Positions 1 to 10,250 of a DNA stretch of 55,700 nucleotides are shown here, piece after piece; position 1 is the stretch's first letter; each line of letters begins with the position of its first letter. Below the pieces are notes generated by a model, which was given only the letters and a program-made list of their open reading frames with translations, was not told the DNA's origin and ran no database searches. The translations under genes were made by a program, and so were the position numbers. Source of the stretch: Lactovum miscens (lineage in GTDB: Bacteria > Bacillota > Bacilli > Lactobacillales > Streptococcaceae); contig NZ_JACHHV010000009.1 in NCBI RefSeq assembly GCF_014202895.1, forward strand, positions 1 through 55,700. Reading direction: 5' to 3'.

Positions 1-93
1 TCCTTTTCTACTTTATTTTTCCAAATTCAAGTATAAAGGTTTCAGGTGTTTTTTTCTTGCTTCAGGTGGCTAACTTAATTTTACAATTTGCCA
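1..93 (-). mobile_element. IS30-family element, terminal remnant cut by window edge
   Basis: This stretch is nearly identical to the end of the degenerate IS30-like copy at about 14995-15063 and, in reverse, to 42623-42700. It shares the terminal motif GGCTAACTTAATTTTACA and the neighbouring sequence. It is therefore the transposase-start end of an element whose transposase would read on the minus strand and whose body lies outside the window. The MFS reading frame starts exactly where the similarity ends, so the element interrupts that gene. Confidence 0.7.
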
Positions 94-94
94 A

Positions 95-721
95 ATTTTA
101 AAAGTTAAGAAAAATCCTTTTTGGAATGCAAATATTATGCTGAATATTTCAATGGGATTTAAAGGCGTATTGAATAGCTTGGTATTTATACTTTTTGCCT
201 ACTTGCTCTTTAATAATGAAAGTGTTATTGGAAATCTAACTTCTTTACAAGCCACTTTGAGTGTGATTAGTTCCTTTGTTTTTGCTAAATTATTTTTAAC
301 TAAATATACTCGAAAGCTATACTTTCTGACAAGTTTCTTTAGCTTTATAGTTTATTTGTTTTTGGCTATTTTTGCCAGTCCTATAATGTTGATTATTGCT
401 TTTGTCATTTTTGGTATCACTCAGAGTTGGGGGAGTGCTATTGCAAATTCTATGAATTATCAATTTTCAGAATTTGGTGCTAGGGGATTCACTCGAGACG
501 AATATATTGTTGCTTCAGAGTTTCCTATGGCATTTGGACGTATAGGAGGGCTACTGATCGTATTCTTATTGGAACAAGTTCTGTCATCAATTGAGTTGAC
601 ATATAGAGTAGTTTTCATTCTTATTGGTAGTATGTGGTTAGTAGAATTCTTTATGATTGATCATGGGGTGGGCTGGAAGAGTGAAGAATTTGTTCGGACA
701 AAAATAGAAATCAAGAGTTAG
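95..721 (+). pseudogene. MFS transporter, C-terminal half, truncated by IS30-like element
   Basis: The open frame runs without a stop from the inner edge of the IS end (about 95). The first ATG, at 137, is internal to the conserved sequence because the codons before it (about 95-136, ending in KKNPFWNANI) already read like a cytoplasmic loop. The 194 residues from ATG contain about five to six hydrophobic segments and then a short charged tail, typical of the second half of a 12-TM major facilitator permease. No ribosome-binding site precedes ATG 137 and the N-terminal half is missing, so transport function is probably lost. The substrate cannot be inferred. What is seen is the truncation and the hydrophobicity; the family call is inference from the overall pattern. 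Confidence 0.65.
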
Positions 722-801
722 ATAATATTTAAATTAATTTATTAAGGTATCATAAAGATTAAGAGGTAAAGCCTGAGGGTTATAACTTTTTGCCTTGTTT
801 T

Positions 802-817
802 TGTTATAATAGGGCTA
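802..817 (+). promoter_or_regulatory. Extended -10 promoter of gpsA, leaderless
   Basis: TG at 802-803 and TATAAT at 805-810 form an extended -10 element. The gpsA ATG begins only 7 nt after it, at the expected transcription start, and no Shine-Dalgarno lies in between. Confidence 0.7.
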
Positions 818-1834
818 ATGATTAGTCAAAATATTGCAATATTAGGCCCGGGTAGTTGGGGAACAGCACTTTCTCAAGTTTTAACTGACAACGGGCACCA
901 TGTCATTCTGTATGGTGACAGTCCGGCCCAGATTGCTGAAATTAATGAACAACACACAAATAAAAGATTCTTTAAGGATATTGTCCTTGATGAACGTATA
1001 CATGCTTCTACAGACTTGAAAGAAGTTCTAAAGAATGCGGATACGATTCTTTTTGTTGTTCCAACTAAAGCTACTCGTTTGGTTGCAAAGCAAGTTGCAA
1101 GAGTTCTAGATCATAAAGTTCATATTTTACACGCCTCTAAGGGTCTTGAACAAGGAAGTCATGAAAGAATATCGACAATTCTTGAAGAAGAGATTCCTGC
1201 AGAGTTGCGAGGTGAAATCACTGTGGTATCTGGACCTTCACATGCAGAGGAAACCATAGTTCGTGATATTACTCTGATCTCTGCTGCATCCAAAAACCAA
1301 AAAGATGCAAAATATGCTCAAGAACTTTTGAGCAATGATTACATGCGTCTTTATACGAATACAGATGTTGTGGGAGTTGAGACCGCTGGTGCATTAAAGA
1401 ATATTATTGCTGTTGGTGCGGGTGCACTTCATGGCCTAGGTTTCGGGGATAATGCAAAAGCAGCTATTATAACACGTGGTCTTGCAGAAATTACTCGACT
1501 TGGAGTAGCAATGGGAGCACAGCCTTTAACTTATATTGGTTTGTCAGGAGTGGGGGACCTTATTGTTACGGGTACTTCAAAACATTCTCGAAACTGGCGG
1601 GCTGGTGATGCACTTGGACGTGGTGAAAAATTAGCTGATATTGAAGCTAATATGGGAATGGTTATTGAGGGAGTATCAACTTGCAAAGCCGCCTATGAAT
1701 TATCTCAGGCATTGGATATTGAAATGCCAATTACTGAAACAATTTACAAAGTTCTCTATGAAGGCCTAGAGCCAAGAAAAGGAATTCTTGGGATGATGCG
1801 TCGGGAAGCTAAGCAAGAAAATGAATTTGATTAA
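818..1834 (+). CDS. gpsA: Glycerol-3-phosphate dehydrogenase [NAD(P)+]
   Basis: Cytosolic enzyme that reduces dihydroxyacetone phosphate to sn-glycerol-3-phosphate, the precursor for phospholipid and for the glycerol-phosphate backbone of lipoteichoic acid. The 338 residues match the usual family length. The N-terminal Rossmann motif GPGSWGTAL (residues 10-18) binds NAD(P)[11 protein letters not shown] lies near residue 145, and the catalytic segment [14 protein letters not shown] near residue 188 contains the active-site lysine. The start ATG gives the conserved N-terminus ([12 protein letters not shown]) and sits 7 nt from a -10 box, so the mRNA is probably leaderless. galU follows after 31 nt and is probably cotranscribed. 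Confidence 0.96.
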   Translation: MISQNIAILGPGSWGTALSQVLTDNGHHVILYGDSPAQIAEINEQHTNKRFFKDIVLDERIHASTDLKEVLKNADTILFVVPTKATRLVAKQVARVLDHKVHILHASKGLEQGSHERISTILEEEIPAELRGEITVVSGPSHAEETIVRDITLISAASKNQKDAKYAQELLSNDYMRLYTNTDVVGVETAGALKNIIAVGAGALHGLGFGDNAKAAIITRGLAEITRLGVAMGAQPLTYIGLSGVGDLIVTGTSKHSRNWRAGDALGRGEKLADIEANMGMVIEGVSTCKAAYELSQALDIEMPITETIYKVLYEGLEPRKGILGMMRREAKQENEFD

Positions 1835-1865
1835 GCTGGTTAATTAGTCTAGAAAGAAGAAGACA

Positions 1866-2783
1866 ATGCCTAAAAAAGAAGAACATAAAAAAGTAAGAAA
1901 AGCAATTATCCCCGCTGCAGGACTTGGAACACGTTTTCTCCCCGCTACGAAGGCAATTGCTAAGGAGATGCTTCCAATAGTTGATAAACCAACAATTCAG
2001 TTTATTGTTGAAGAAGCTCTGAATTCAGGTATTGAGGATATCTTGATTGTGACTGGCAAGGCCAAACGTCCAATTGAAGATCATTTCGATTCAAACATTG
2101 AATTGGAACAGAACCTTAAAGAAAAAGGGAAAACTGAACTTTTAAAATTGGTTGAAGAAACAACGGATATAAATCTCCATTTTATTCGTCAATCTCATCC
2201 GCTTGGACTGGGACACGCTGTTCTTCAAGCAAAAGCTTTTATCGGTGATGAACCTTTTATAGTGATGCTTGGTGATGATTTGATGAACATCAATGGTGAG
2301 GGATTACCTCTGACGAAACAACTTATTGATGATTATGAGATGACGCATGCTTCAACAATTGCCGTTATGGAAGTGCCTCATAATGAAGTCAATAAATACG
2401 GAGTAATTGCTCCTGAAGGAGAAGTCTCAAAAGGTCTTTACAATGTGGCTAAATTTGTTGAAAAACCAGCGATTGAAGATGCTCCGTCTGATCTTGCTAT
2501 TATTGGGCGTTACCTTTTAACACCAGAAATTTTTGAAATCCTTGAAACTCAAAAGCCTGGTGCAGGTGGTGAAATTCAATTGACGGATGCGATTGAGACC
2601 CTTAATAAAACTCAACGTGTTTTTGCCCGCCAGTTTACTGGCACACGATATGATGTTGGTGATAAATTTGGTTTCATGGAAACATCAATTGAATATGGTT
2701 TACATCATCCGCAAATCAAAGATCAGTTGAAGGACTACATTATTAAAAAGGCGAAAGAATTATCGAAGCAAAATAAGGAATAA
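1866..2783 (+). CDS. galU: UTP--glucose-1-phosphate uridylyltransferase
   Basis: Makes UDP-glucose from UTP and glucose-1-phosphate, feeding cell-wall glycopolymers, glycolipid anchors of lipoteichoic acid and galactose metabolism. The 305-residue protein has the nucleotidyltransferase signature [20 protein letters not shown] (residues 18-37), the Mg-binding VMLGDD near residue 134, KFVEKP near 196 and [10 protein letters not shown] near 238, all typical of bacterial GalU. A purine-rich SD (AGAAAGAAGAAG) precedes the ATG. It lies directly downstream of gpsA; the same pairing is common in lactococci and streptococci. No odd features. Confidence 0.96.
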   Translation: MPKKEEHKKVRKAIIPAAGLGTRFLPATKAIAKEMLPIVDKPTIQFIVEEALNSGIEDILIVTGKAKRPIEDHFDSNIELEQNLKEKGKTELLKLVEETTDINLHFIRQSHPLGLGHAVLQAKAFIGDEPFIVMLGDDLMNINGEGLPLTKQLIDDYEMTHASTIAVMEVPHNEVNKYGVIAPEGEVSKGLYNVAKFVEKPAIEDAPSDLAIIGRYLLTPEIFEILETQKPGAGGEIQLTDAIETLNKTQRVFARQFTGTRYDVGDKFGFMETSIEYGLHHPQIKDQLKDYIIKKAKELSKQNKE

Positions 2784-2827
2784 CTAATAAGATGTCACAA
2801 AGAAATTTGGGGCATTTTTGTGTCAGG

Positions 2828-2843
2828 TGTGAATGATTTCACG
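2828..2843 (+). promoter_or_regulatory. Rex-like operator upstream of eetA
   Basis: The dyad TGTGAATGATTTCACG matches the known Rex consensus (TTGTGAA-N4-TTCACAA) in its core with one arm imperfect. It overlaps the place where the -35 of the eetA promoter would lie, so a bound repressor would block transcription. Rex is the NADH/NAD+-sensing repressor of Firmicutes. The half-sites also fit a CRP/FNR-type box (TGTGA-N6-TCACG), so the regulator is an inference. Confidence 0.45.
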
Positions 2844-2850
2844 CAGAATA

Positions 2851-2865
2851 TGATATGATTAAATA
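2851..2865 (+). promoter_or_regulatory. Extended -10 promoter of eetA, leaderless
   Basis: TG (2851-2852), one base, then TATGAT (2854-2859); the ATG of the next gene follows after 6 nt with no Shine-Dalgarno. Confidence 0.65.
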
Positions 2866-3261
2866 ATGAAAATTCTGAAGGATGTTAAGTTAAAACCACT
2901 GGACATTATAATTCTTGCAGTCCTTGTTATGGTTTCATTTTTTCCCCTAACACTTTTCGCGAATTCAAATACTGTTCCTAATCAAGTCATTGTCCGTGCC
3001 CACGGTAAAGTTGTAAAAACCCTTGAATTGTCTGTTAACCAAGTATGGACTTATAAAGACAATGGTGATTATAATAGAATTCAAGTTAAAGACAATAAAG
3101 TGCGTGTTCAAGAGGCAAATTGTCGTGATTTGATAGACGTTAAGGCAGGTTGGATTTCTAAGAATGGTCAAACTCTTGTTTGCCTTCCTCACAGCCTTGT
3201 TGTCGCATTAACTGGAAACGGACCAGTTAAACAAGACGGAAAGGTTGTAGATTATCAATGA
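2866..3261 (+). CDS. eetA: NusG domain II-containing membrane-anchored protein (EetA-like)
   Basis: A 131-residue protein with one N-terminal membrane segment (about residues 14-34) followed by an extracytoplasmic NusG-II-type domain. The family pattern ends in ...VKAGWIS..GQTLVCLPHSLVV, visible at about residues 90-114. Typical members carry a CPxxxCV element before VKxGWI; here it reads CRDLIDV, so the second cysteine is absent. NusG-II proteins paired with a Gx transporter and a polyprenyl synthase are the EetA-EetB-DmkB set described in flavin-based extracellular electron transfer loci of Listeria and lactobacilli, and the same three genes overlap here. The start ATG is 6 nt from a -10 box, and a Rex-like dyad overlaps the promoter. 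The molecular role of EetA is unclear in general. Confidence 0.75.
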   Translation: MKILKDVKLKPLDIIILAVLVMVSFFPLTLFANSNTVPNQVIVRAHGKVVKTLELSVNQVWTYKDNGDYNRIQVKDNKVRVQEANCRDLIDVKAGWISKNGQTLVCLPHSLVVALTGNGPVKQDGKVVDYQ

Positions 3262-3791
3262 TGAATTTAAGAGAAATGCTCTATGTGTCGTTGTTGACTG
3301 CTACTGCCACAATTATTGGGCTTTTTGAAAGTTCGCTTCCGCCTTTCTTTGCTTTTGCACCAGGCGCTAAAATTGGTCTTCCAAATCTTGTTATGATAAT
3401 TGCAATGTTTACTTTGAGTGGGAAAAAAGTCTGGTCTATGCTAATGTTGCGCTTGATCATTACAGCGCTGTTCACAGGTTTTTCTGTTTTTCTATATTCA
3501 GCCGCTGGTGGAGTCCTAAGCCTGGCAGCAATGTACTTGATTAAAGCCTTTGGCCCAAAATTAGTTTCGATTATCGGTATTTCCATAGCCGGGGGTTTTT
3601 TCCATAATGCAGGGCAGCTCTTAGTCGCCTCAATTATTGCCCAAACTCCATCAGTAATGCTCTATTTGCCTTGGTTAGCATTTTTTGGCCTCTTGGCAGG
3701 TTTTGCAATTGGAATCGGTGGAAACTTACTTATCAGGCGGGTTCAGCCCATTAACCAATTATTTTTACAGAGAAATCAAATATGGTCGTAA
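3258..3791 (+). CDS. eetB: Gx transporter family membrane protein (EetB-like)
   Basis: A 177-residue polytopic protein with five to six hydrophobic segments and the small-residue-rich stretches FAPGAKIGLPNL (about 32-43) and AGGFFHNAGQLLVA (about 110-123), typical of the Gx transporter family (also annotated heptaprenyl diphosphate synthase component I). Its ATG overlaps the eetA stop and its end overlaps the next gene by 10 nt, so the three are translationally coupled. In known loci this protein acts with EetA and a demethylmenaquinone-synthesis enzyme in extracellular electron transfer; direct transport activity is not shown by sequence. Confidence 0.75.
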   Translation: MMNLREMLYVSLLTATATIIGLFESSLPPFFAFAPGAKIGLPNLVMIIAMFTLSGKKVWSMLMLRLIITALFTGFSVFLYSAAGGVLSLAAMYLIKAFGPKLVSIIGISIAGGFFHNAGQLLVASIIAQTPSVMLYLPWLAFFGLLAGFAIGIGGNLLIRRVQPINQLFLQRNQIWS

Positions 3792-4738
3792 ATTATTTTA
3801 GTAAAGAGTATCCGAAACTCGCTTCAGATTTGAACAAGGTTAAGCGATTGATGAAAAAATCGGTGATAATAAAAAATCAAGATGTTAAAGATGCTATCTT
3901 GAATATTTTCAATGCTGGTGGCAAGTTGCTTCGTCCAGCTTATCTTTTACTCTTCTCTGAATTTAGTCTATTGGAGGATAAGCAAAAAGTTGCTCTTGCA
4001 GCGGCTATAGAGATGCTGCATAATGCGACACTGATTCATGATGACATCGTGGATGATGCAGACACAAGACGTGGTGCCACAACAATATCAAAACTTTATG
4101 GGGCGGATGTAGCTGTTTATGCAGGCGACTATCTTTTTGTTTCTGCTTTCAAAACTTTGAGTCAACAAGATTTCGAACTCTCGAATTTAACTGATCAAAC
4201 AAACTCTGTCGAACGCTTATTAGGTGGGGAATTGGGACAAATGAGTAAACGTTTTGATTTGACTCAGTCTATTGATGACTATGTTAAAAATATTTCTGGG
4301 AAGACGGCAGAGCTTTTTGCTTTAGCTTGTTCAATTCCGTTAATGATTGATGGGCATAAGAAGCTAGCCCAACGTGCATTTAAAATTGGACGAGAAATCG
4401 GTTTGGCTTTTCAAATAATGGATGACTATCTAGATTATTCCAGTGATAGTGTAACTTTAGGAAAACCGGTCCTAGAGGATGTTAAGCAAGGGGTTTATTC
4501 TGCTCCAGTCTTATTTGCATTCCAGGCTGATCCTGAAAAAGTGACTGCTGATCTGAAAGATAAAAATTTTGAAACCTTTTATGATTTTATTTTGAGTTCA
4601 GGATCTCTTGAGAAGACAAAGAAATTAGCTAAACTCCATACAGACGCTGCACTTACAATGATAGCTAAATTGCCTAGGGGTGAGACTAGAGAAAAAATTG
4701 CCGATATCACCTCGGAATTGTTAGAAAGAAAGATCTGA
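3782..4738 (+). CDS. dmkB: Polyprenyl diphosphate synthase, long-chain (DmkB/HepT type)
   Basis: Condenses isopentenyl diphosphate onto an allylic primer to give the isoprenoid tail of a quinone. The 318 residues contain both aspartate-rich motifs of trans-prenyltransferases: [15 protein letters not shown] (about 84-98, DDxxD type) and [10 protein letters not shown] (about 210-219). [10 protein letters not shown] near residue 42 is the conserved basic motif. Downstream of eetA-eetB it most likely supplies the demethylmenaquinone side chain, as proposed for dmkB of electron-transfer loci. No ndh2, pplA or fmnB gene is seen in the window, so the rest of that pathway must be elsewhere or missing. 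The chain length of the product cannot be read from sequence. Confidence 0.85.
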   Translation: MVVNYFSKEYPKLASDLNKVKRLMKKSVIIKNQDVKDAILNIFNAGGKLLRPAYLLLFSEFSLLEDKQKVALAAAIEMLHNATLIHDDIVDDADTRRGATTISKLYGADVAVYAGDYLFVSAFKTLSQQDFELSNLTDQTNSVERLLGGELGQMSKRFDLTQSIDDYVKNISGKTAELFALACSIPLMIDGHKKLAQRAFKIGREIGLAFQIMDDYLDYSSDSVTLGKPVLEDVKQGVYSAPVLFAFQADPEKVTADLKDKNFETFYDFILSSGSLEKTKKLAKLHTDAALTMIAKLPRGETREKIADITSELLERKI

Positions 4739-5436
4739 TGAAGCCTGAAGAATTTGCGAATAAATTTGAATTAAGCGAAAAGCAAATACAACAATTTGAG
4801 ACTTATTTTGCTCTATTAATTGATTGGAATGAAAAAATTAACTTAACAACGATTACGGATAAAGAAGAAGTTTATCTCAAACACTTTGATGATTCAGTTG
4901 CACCAATCAAGTTTGGTCTAATCAAAAACGAAAAAGTTAAGTTGCTAGATATCGGTGCAGGAGCTGGTTTTCCGAGCTTGCCGATGAAGATTCTTTACCC
5001 AGAGATTGAAGTTACAATTATTGATTCTTTGAATAAGCGAATTAATTTTCTTAAGCTACTGACTGAAAAATTGAATTTAGAGAATATAACGCTACTTCAT
5101 GGCAGAGCTGAAGACTTTGGGAAAGATAAAGACTATCGGGGGCATTATGATTTCGTGACCGCCCGTGCTGTTGCTCGACTCAATATTTTGACTGAATTGA
5201 CACTCCCATTTTTAAAAAAACAAGGCCAATTACTTTCATTTAAAGCCACCAAATTTGATGAAGAATTAGCGGATGCTAGAACAGCCATTACTACATTGGG
5301 GGGAAAATTTGAAAAGTCAATTGATTATGAACTCATTGATGGGTCAAAACGTCACATCGCAATAATAAAAAAATGTCTTGATACCCCAAATAAATACCCT
5401 AGAAAGTCTGGGACGCCGAACAAAAATCCGTTATAA
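4738..5436 (+). CDS. rsmG: 16S rRNA (guanine(527)-N7)-methyltransferase
   Basis: SAM-dependent enzyme that methylates G527 of 16S rRNA in the 530 loop (formerly GidB). The 232-residue length fits. The SAM-binding motif [17 protein letters not shown] (about 71-87), [12 protein letters not shown] (about 118-129) and VTARAVARL (about 142-150) are family hallmarks, as is the C-terminal [16 protein letters not shown] tail. The start ATG overlaps the stop of the preceding prenyl synthase (ATGA-type overlap), so it ends the same operon. An intrinsic terminator follows closely. Confidence 0.96.
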   Translation: MKPEEFANKFELSEKQIQQFETYFALLIDWNEKINLTTITDKEEVYLKHFDDSVAPIKFGLIKNEKVKLLDIGAGAGFPSLPMKILYPEIEVTIIDSLNKRINFLKLLTEKLNLENITLLHGRAEDFGKDKDYRGHYDFVTARAVARLNILTELTLPFLKKQGQLLSFKATKFDEELADARTAITTLGGKFEKSIDYELIDGSKRHIAIIKKCLDTPNKYPRKSGTPNKNPL

Positions 5437-5441
5437 AATAT

Positions 5442-5470
5442 AAAAATCAGACGAAAGTCGGATTTTTTTT
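5442..5470 (+). terminator. Intrinsic terminator after rsmG
   Basis: A short hairpin (AATCAGAC, GAAA loop, GTCGGATT, with one internal mismatch) followed by a run of T, 5 nt after the rsmG stop. Confidence 0.8.
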
Positions 5471-5482
5471 ATTTGAGAGAGA

Positions 5483-5491
5483 TGCTATAAT
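5483..5491 (+). promoter_or_regulatory. Extended -10 promoter of xpaC-telA
   Basis: TGCTATAAT about 28 nt upstream of the TTG start; a good Shine-Dalgarno (ATGGAGGT) lies between. Confidence 0.65.
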
Positions 5492-5519
5492 TTGATCATA
5501 GAGATGGAGGTCTACTACC

Positions 5520-6125
5520 TTGAATAATAATATGATGAATAATAATAATTTTAATTACATGATGGGTGGTCATTCTAGTTTTTTTGGCCTTATTATCACA
5601 ATTGTCGTGTTTGTAATTATCATAAAACTAATTGTGAGTTTTTCAGTTATGCATCAACAAAAAAAAGATGAAAATCCTGAAATTAAACTTAAAAAAAGAA
5701 TAAGGAATTATAAGGACTCGGGCCTTTCAGACAATGATGTCAAGCTTTTTCGTGAAACGATGGGTGAAGCAAAGAAACATATCTTGGGCTGGGATAAAGC
5801 CGTCCAAAAATTGACAGATCTTTCAGTCATTGAAGATGTGACAGGTGGTGTTCAAGCAGCCAAGAAGACTTTTCAATTTATCGCGAAAAATCCGACTGAA
5901 TTGACCAAACAGAATGATTTTCTTTACAAAGATCTGCCAAACATGACAAAGCTTATTGCAAGTTATGAAATGTTAATGGCAGAATCAGTCAAGAATGATA
6001 CAGATTTGAGTGAAACTCTTTTCTTAATCAAGACCTTATCAGCCAAAGTGGCTGATAATTATCATAAAATCTTGATGAGAGATGTTAAAATAATCAGTGA
6101 GGAGGTGACGAATGACCACGCCTAA
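5520..6125 (+). CDS. xpaC: XpaC-like 5-bromo-4-chloroindolyl phosphate hydrolysis family protein
   Basis: A 201-residue protein with an Asn/Met-rich N-terminus (NNNMMNNNNFNYMMGG), one transmembrane helix (about 20-42), and a charged helical cytoplasmic domain with KKRIRNYKDSGLSDNDVKLFRETM and the QAAKKTFQFIAKNP block usual in XpaC. The start is TTG with SD GGAGG. The name comes from a Bacillus phenotype; the biochemical role is unknown. It overlaps telA by 14 nt. xpaC-telA pairs are widespread in Firmicutes, so the two proteins probably act together at the membrane, possibly in envelope or toxic-ion tolerance. The family call is good; the function is open. Confidence 0.8.
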   Translation: MNNNMMNNNNFNYMMGGHSSFFGLIITIVVFVIIIKLIVSFSVMHQQKKDENPEIKLKKRIRNYKDSGLSDNDVKLFRETMGEAKKHILGWDKAVQKLTDLSVIEDVTGGVQAAKKTFQFIAKNPTELTKQNDFLYKDLPNMTKLIASYEMLMAESVKNDTDLSETLFLIKTLSAKVADNYHKILMRDVKIISEEVTNDHA

Positions 6126-7254
6126 TAATATTGAAAATTTAAATATCCAGGACATTCCTGAAGAAGCTAAAATAGTTTCTGAAAATTCAGCCTTAGCAAC
6201 TTTAAATGAAGATGAAAAAAATCAAGCCTTGGGCTTTGCTGCATCATTGAACGAAAATGAACCTCAGAGTGTGGTTGATTACGGCGCATCAGCCCAAAAG
6301 AATATTGCTGATTTTTCACAAACGGTTTTAAATAAAGTTCAAGCTAAAGATTTAGGTGAAGTCGGTGGTAGTCTGACTGATTTAATGTTCAATCTTCAGC
6401 AAGCTAATCCTAACGATCTAGTCGGTGGAGATAATGGCTTTTTTGCAAAGATGTTTGGTAAGGTAAAAAAATCGATTTTTGAAGTAACACAGAAGTATCA
6501 AAAGATTTCAGCAGGAATTGATAAAATTTCTGCAAAACTTAATGTTGAACAAAACGGTCTCCTCGAAGACAATAAAACTTTGAATGGTCTTTATGATGAA
6601 AACCTCAACTATTTCAAATCATTAAACGTTTATATCGCAGGTGCGGAATTGAAGCTTCAACAATTAGACAATGAAGTACTACCAGCCGCGCGGTTAGAGA
6701 TATCATCAGATACAGAGAATTCTTTAGCGGTTCAAAAGGTTGCTGATCTTGAAGCTTTTAAAAATCGTTTGGATAAACGTGCTCACGACCTTCGTCTGGC
6801 ACGTCAAATGACAATTCAACAAGCGCCACAGATTCGTCTGATTCAAAACACCAATCAAGAATTAGTTGATAAGATTCAAACTTCAATTAACACAGCCATT
6901 CCTTTGTGGAAGAACCAAGTGGCAATAGCTTTGACCTTGCTCAAACAAAAAGATGCACTTGCGAGTCAACGTATTGTTTCACAAACAACCAACGATCTTT
7001 TAAGAAAGAACTCTGAGATGCTGAAGACCTCTGCTATTGAGACCGCTAAAGAAAATGAGCGAGGGATTATTGATATTGAGACCTTGAAAACAACCCAGCA
7101 AAATTTGATTGATACCATTCAGGAGACTCTGGAAATTCAGGCTGATGGCCGACAAAAACGTCAACAATCTGAACATGAACTACTTCGTATGGAAGGAGAA
7201 ATCAAAGCTAGATTACTTGAATTCTCAGTGTCAGATAGTCCATCGAATCAATAA
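6112..7254 (+). CDS. telA: TelA-like toxic anion resistance family protein
   Basis: A 380-residue, mostly helical soluble protein of the TelA/KlaA family, whose members were linked to tellurite and other stress tolerance but lack a defined activity. Recognisable blocks are NDLVGGDNGFFAKMFGKVKKSIF (about 103-125, quoted in two halves by position only), the coiled-coil region YFKSLNVYIAGAELKL (about 168-183), and the conserved RLIQNTNQELVDKIQ (about 243-257). Long coiled coils dominate residues 170-370. SD GAGGTG lies just before ATG 6112, inside the end of xpaC, indicating translational coupling. A terminator follows about 90 nt downstream. Confidence 0.85.
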   Translation: MTTPNNIENLNIQDIPEEAKIVSENSALATLNEDEKNQALGFAASLNENEPQSVVDYGASAQKNIADFSQTVLNKVQAKDLGEVGGSLTDLMFNLQQANPNDLVGGDNGFFAKMFGKVKKSIFEVTQKYQKISAGIDKISAKLNVEQNGLLEDNKTLNGLYDENLNYFKSLNVYIAGAELKLQQLDNEVLPAARLEISSDTENSLAVQKVADLEAFKNRLDKRAHDLRLARQMTIQQAPQIRLIQNTNQELVDKIQTSINTAIPLWKNQVAIALTLLKQKDALASQRIVSQTTNDLLRKNSEMLKTSAIETAKENERGIIDIETLKTTQQNLIDTIQETLEIQADGRQKRQQSEHELLRMEGEIKARLLEFSVSDSPSNQ

Positions 7255-7341
7255 TTGAAAATTGATATATTTTGATGTGTAGCCTGATATTATTCCCAAT
7301 ATTAGACTTATTATGAAACGTCTCATAAAACTGGACAACTG

Positions 7342-7371
7342 CTCAAGTATCACTACTGCTTGGGTTTTTTT
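7342..7371 (+). terminator. Intrinsic terminator after telA
   Basis: CTCAAG...CTTGGG stem with an 11-nt loop, then a T run (7365-7371). The remaining bases up to 7476 show no gene. Confidence 0.65.
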
Positions 7372-7476
7372 CTAGTACGCCATTTTTAATCAATATTCTT
7401 TTAGAGGTAGGCAATTTCATTTTTTTAGTTGGTTTCTAAGTAAAAAGATTATCAAATAGCTCTGAAAGCGCCTAAT

Positions 7477-7490
7477 TGCAAACGTTTCCG
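7477..7490 (+). promoter_or_regulatory. cre-like CcpA site upstream of pfkA
   Basis: TGCAAACGTTTCCG matches the cre consensus TGNAANCGNWNNCA at all but the last position. Its centre is about 43 nt upstream of the predicted transcription start, a position suited to CcpA activation, which is known for the lactococcal las (glycolytic) operon. Confidence 0.6.
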
Positions 7491-7511
7491 AAAAATACTT
7501 TGAATGTTCTG

Positions 7512-7520
7512 TGCTATAAT
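7512..7520 (+). promoter_or_regulatory. Extended -10 promoter of pfkA
   Basis: TGCTATAAT with no good -35 at 17 nt; the start is expected near 7527, leaving a leader of about 34 nt with SD GAGAGGA. Confidence 0.7.
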
Positions 7521-7545
7521 TAATACATAAAATATTAAATATTGA

Positions 7546-8580
<1,035 letters not shown>

Positions 8581-8699
8581 TATGACGCTCAGCGCCATAG
8601 GTGCTGAAGACTAATATAATGTTAAAGAGATGACGAAAAGTCAAGAGTGAAAATTGATTTCAGCTATCTCCAATCCAATAAATAAGGAGAAAAATCATA

Positions 8700-10211
8700 A
8701 TGAATAAACGTGTAAAAATCGTTGCAACCCTAGGTCCTGCTGTTGAAACTCGTGGTGGCAAGAAATTTGGTGAATCTGGCTACTGGTCAGGTCCACTTGA
8801 TGTTGAAGTTTCAGCTAACAAAATAGCAGAATTGATCAACAATGGTGCCAATGCTTTTCGTTTCAACTTCTCACACGGTGACTATGAGGAACATGCAGCA
8901 CGCATGGTAACGGTTCACCGCGCTGAAGAAATTGCTGGTAAAAAGGTTGGTTTGTTGCTTGATACTAAGGGTCCAGAAATTCGTACTGAAGTATTTGAAG
9001 GTGGTGAAGACTACATCGAATACAAGACAGGACAACAATTTCGTGTTGCAACTAAGCAAGGTTTGACATCAACCAAAGATGTTATTGCTTTAAATGTTGC
9101 TGGTGGCCTTGACATTTTTGATGATGTTGCAGTTGGTAAAACGATCCTTATTGATGATGGTAAGCTTGGCTTATCAGTTATTGATAAAGATACTGATACA
9201 CGTGAATTCGTCGTTGTAGCTCAAAATGATGAAAAGATTGGTAAACAAAAGGGTGTAAATATCCCTAACACTACGATTCCTTTCAAAGCGTTGGCTGCAC
9301 GTGATGCTGAAGATATTCGTTTCGGGTTATCACAACCAAATGGCGGTATTAACTTTATCGCGGTTTCATTCGTTCGTACTGCTAAAGATGTTAACGAAGT
9401 TCGCGCCATTTGTGAAGAGACTGGCAACAGTCACGTTAAACTTTTTGCCAAAATTGAAAATCAAGAGGGGATTGACAATCTTGATGAAATTATTGAAGCA
9501 TCTGATGGTATCATGGTTGCCCGCGGTGATATGGGTATTGAAGTACCATTTGAAATGGTACCAGTTTACCAAAAATTGATTATCTCTAAGGTTAACCGTG
9601 CTGGCAAGATGGTTATTACTGCAACAAACATGCTTGAGACAATGACTGACAAACCTCGTGCCACTCGTTCAGAAATATCAGATGTTTTCAATGCTGTTAT
9701 TGATGGTACAGATGCAACTATGCTCTCCGGTGAATCAGCTAATGGTAAGTATCCTGCTGAATCAGTTAAGACAATGTCAACTGTTGACATGAACGCTCAA
9801 CAATTGCTCAAAGAATATGGTCGTTTCCAATTCCACGAATATGATAAGTCTAACGTGACTGAGGTTGTAGCTTCAGCTGTTCGTGATGCAACTAAGTCAT
9901 TGGAGGTTAAACTGATCGTTGCTTTGACTGAGTCTGGGTCAACTGCTCGTTTGATCTCTAAATACCGTCCTGATGCTGATATCCTAGCTGTTACATTTGA
10001 CGAGAAGATTGAACGTAGTTTGATGATCAACTGGGGGGTTATCCCAATGTTGACTGAGAAGCCAAGATCAACTGATGATATGTTCGAAATTGCTGAAAAA
10101 GCAGCACTTGAATCCGGGCTTGTTGAGGCAGGTGATAACATTATTATCGTTGCTGGTGTACCTGTAGGTAGTGGTCGTACTAATACAATGCGTATTCGTA
10201 CAATTAAATAA
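8700..10211 (+). CDS. pyk: Pyruvate kinase
   Basis: Converts phosphoenolpyruvate and ADP to pyruvate and ATP. The 503-residue length fits the lactococcal enzyme. Visible motifs are the N-terminal KIVATLGPA (6-14), RFNFSHGD (about 54-61), LLDTKGPEIRT, KIENQEGIDN near 251, and the signature MVARGDMGIEVP near 271, with the C-terminal allosteric domain ending in NTMRIRTIK. SD AAGGAG precedes the ATG. The pfkA-pyk spacer contains a hairpin (CTCAGCGCC/GGTGCTGAAG), possibly a processing or attenuation site. In L. lactis ldh would follow; here a terminator and a fluoride operon follow, so lactate dehydrogenase is not part of this cluster. Confidence 0.97.
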   Translation: MNKRVKIVATLGPAVETRGGKKFGESGYWSGPLDVEVSANKIAELINNGANAFRFNFSHGDYEEHAARMVTVHRAEEIAGKKVGLLLDTKGPEIRTEVFEGGEDYIEYKTGQQFRVATKQGLTSTKDVIALNVAGGLDIFDDVAVGKTILIDDGKLGLSVIDKDTDTREFVVVAQNDEKIGKQKGVNIPNTTIPFKALAARDAEDIRFGLSQPNGGINFIAVSFVRTAKDVNEVRAICEETGNSHVKLFAKIENQEGIDNLDEIIEASDGIMVARGDMGIEVPFEMVPVYQKLIISKVNRAGKMVITATNMLETMTDKPRATRSEISDVFNAVIDGTDATMLSGESANGKYPAESVKTMSTVDMNAQQLLKEYGRFQFHEYDKSNVTEVVASAVRDATKSLEVKLIVALTESGSTARLISKYRPDADILAVTFDEKIERSLMINWGVIPMLTEKPRSTDDMFEIAEKAALESGLVEAGDNIIIVAGVPVGSGRTNTMRIRTIK

Positions 10212-10224
10212 GACACATTTAAAA

Positions 10225-10250
10225 AACTCTGCTTGGCAGGGTTCTTTTTT
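10225..10250 (+). terminator. Intrinsic terminator after pyk
   Basis: AACTCTGC, TTG loop, GCAGGGTT, then CTTTTTT. This closes the glycolytic operon without ldh. Confidence 0.85.
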
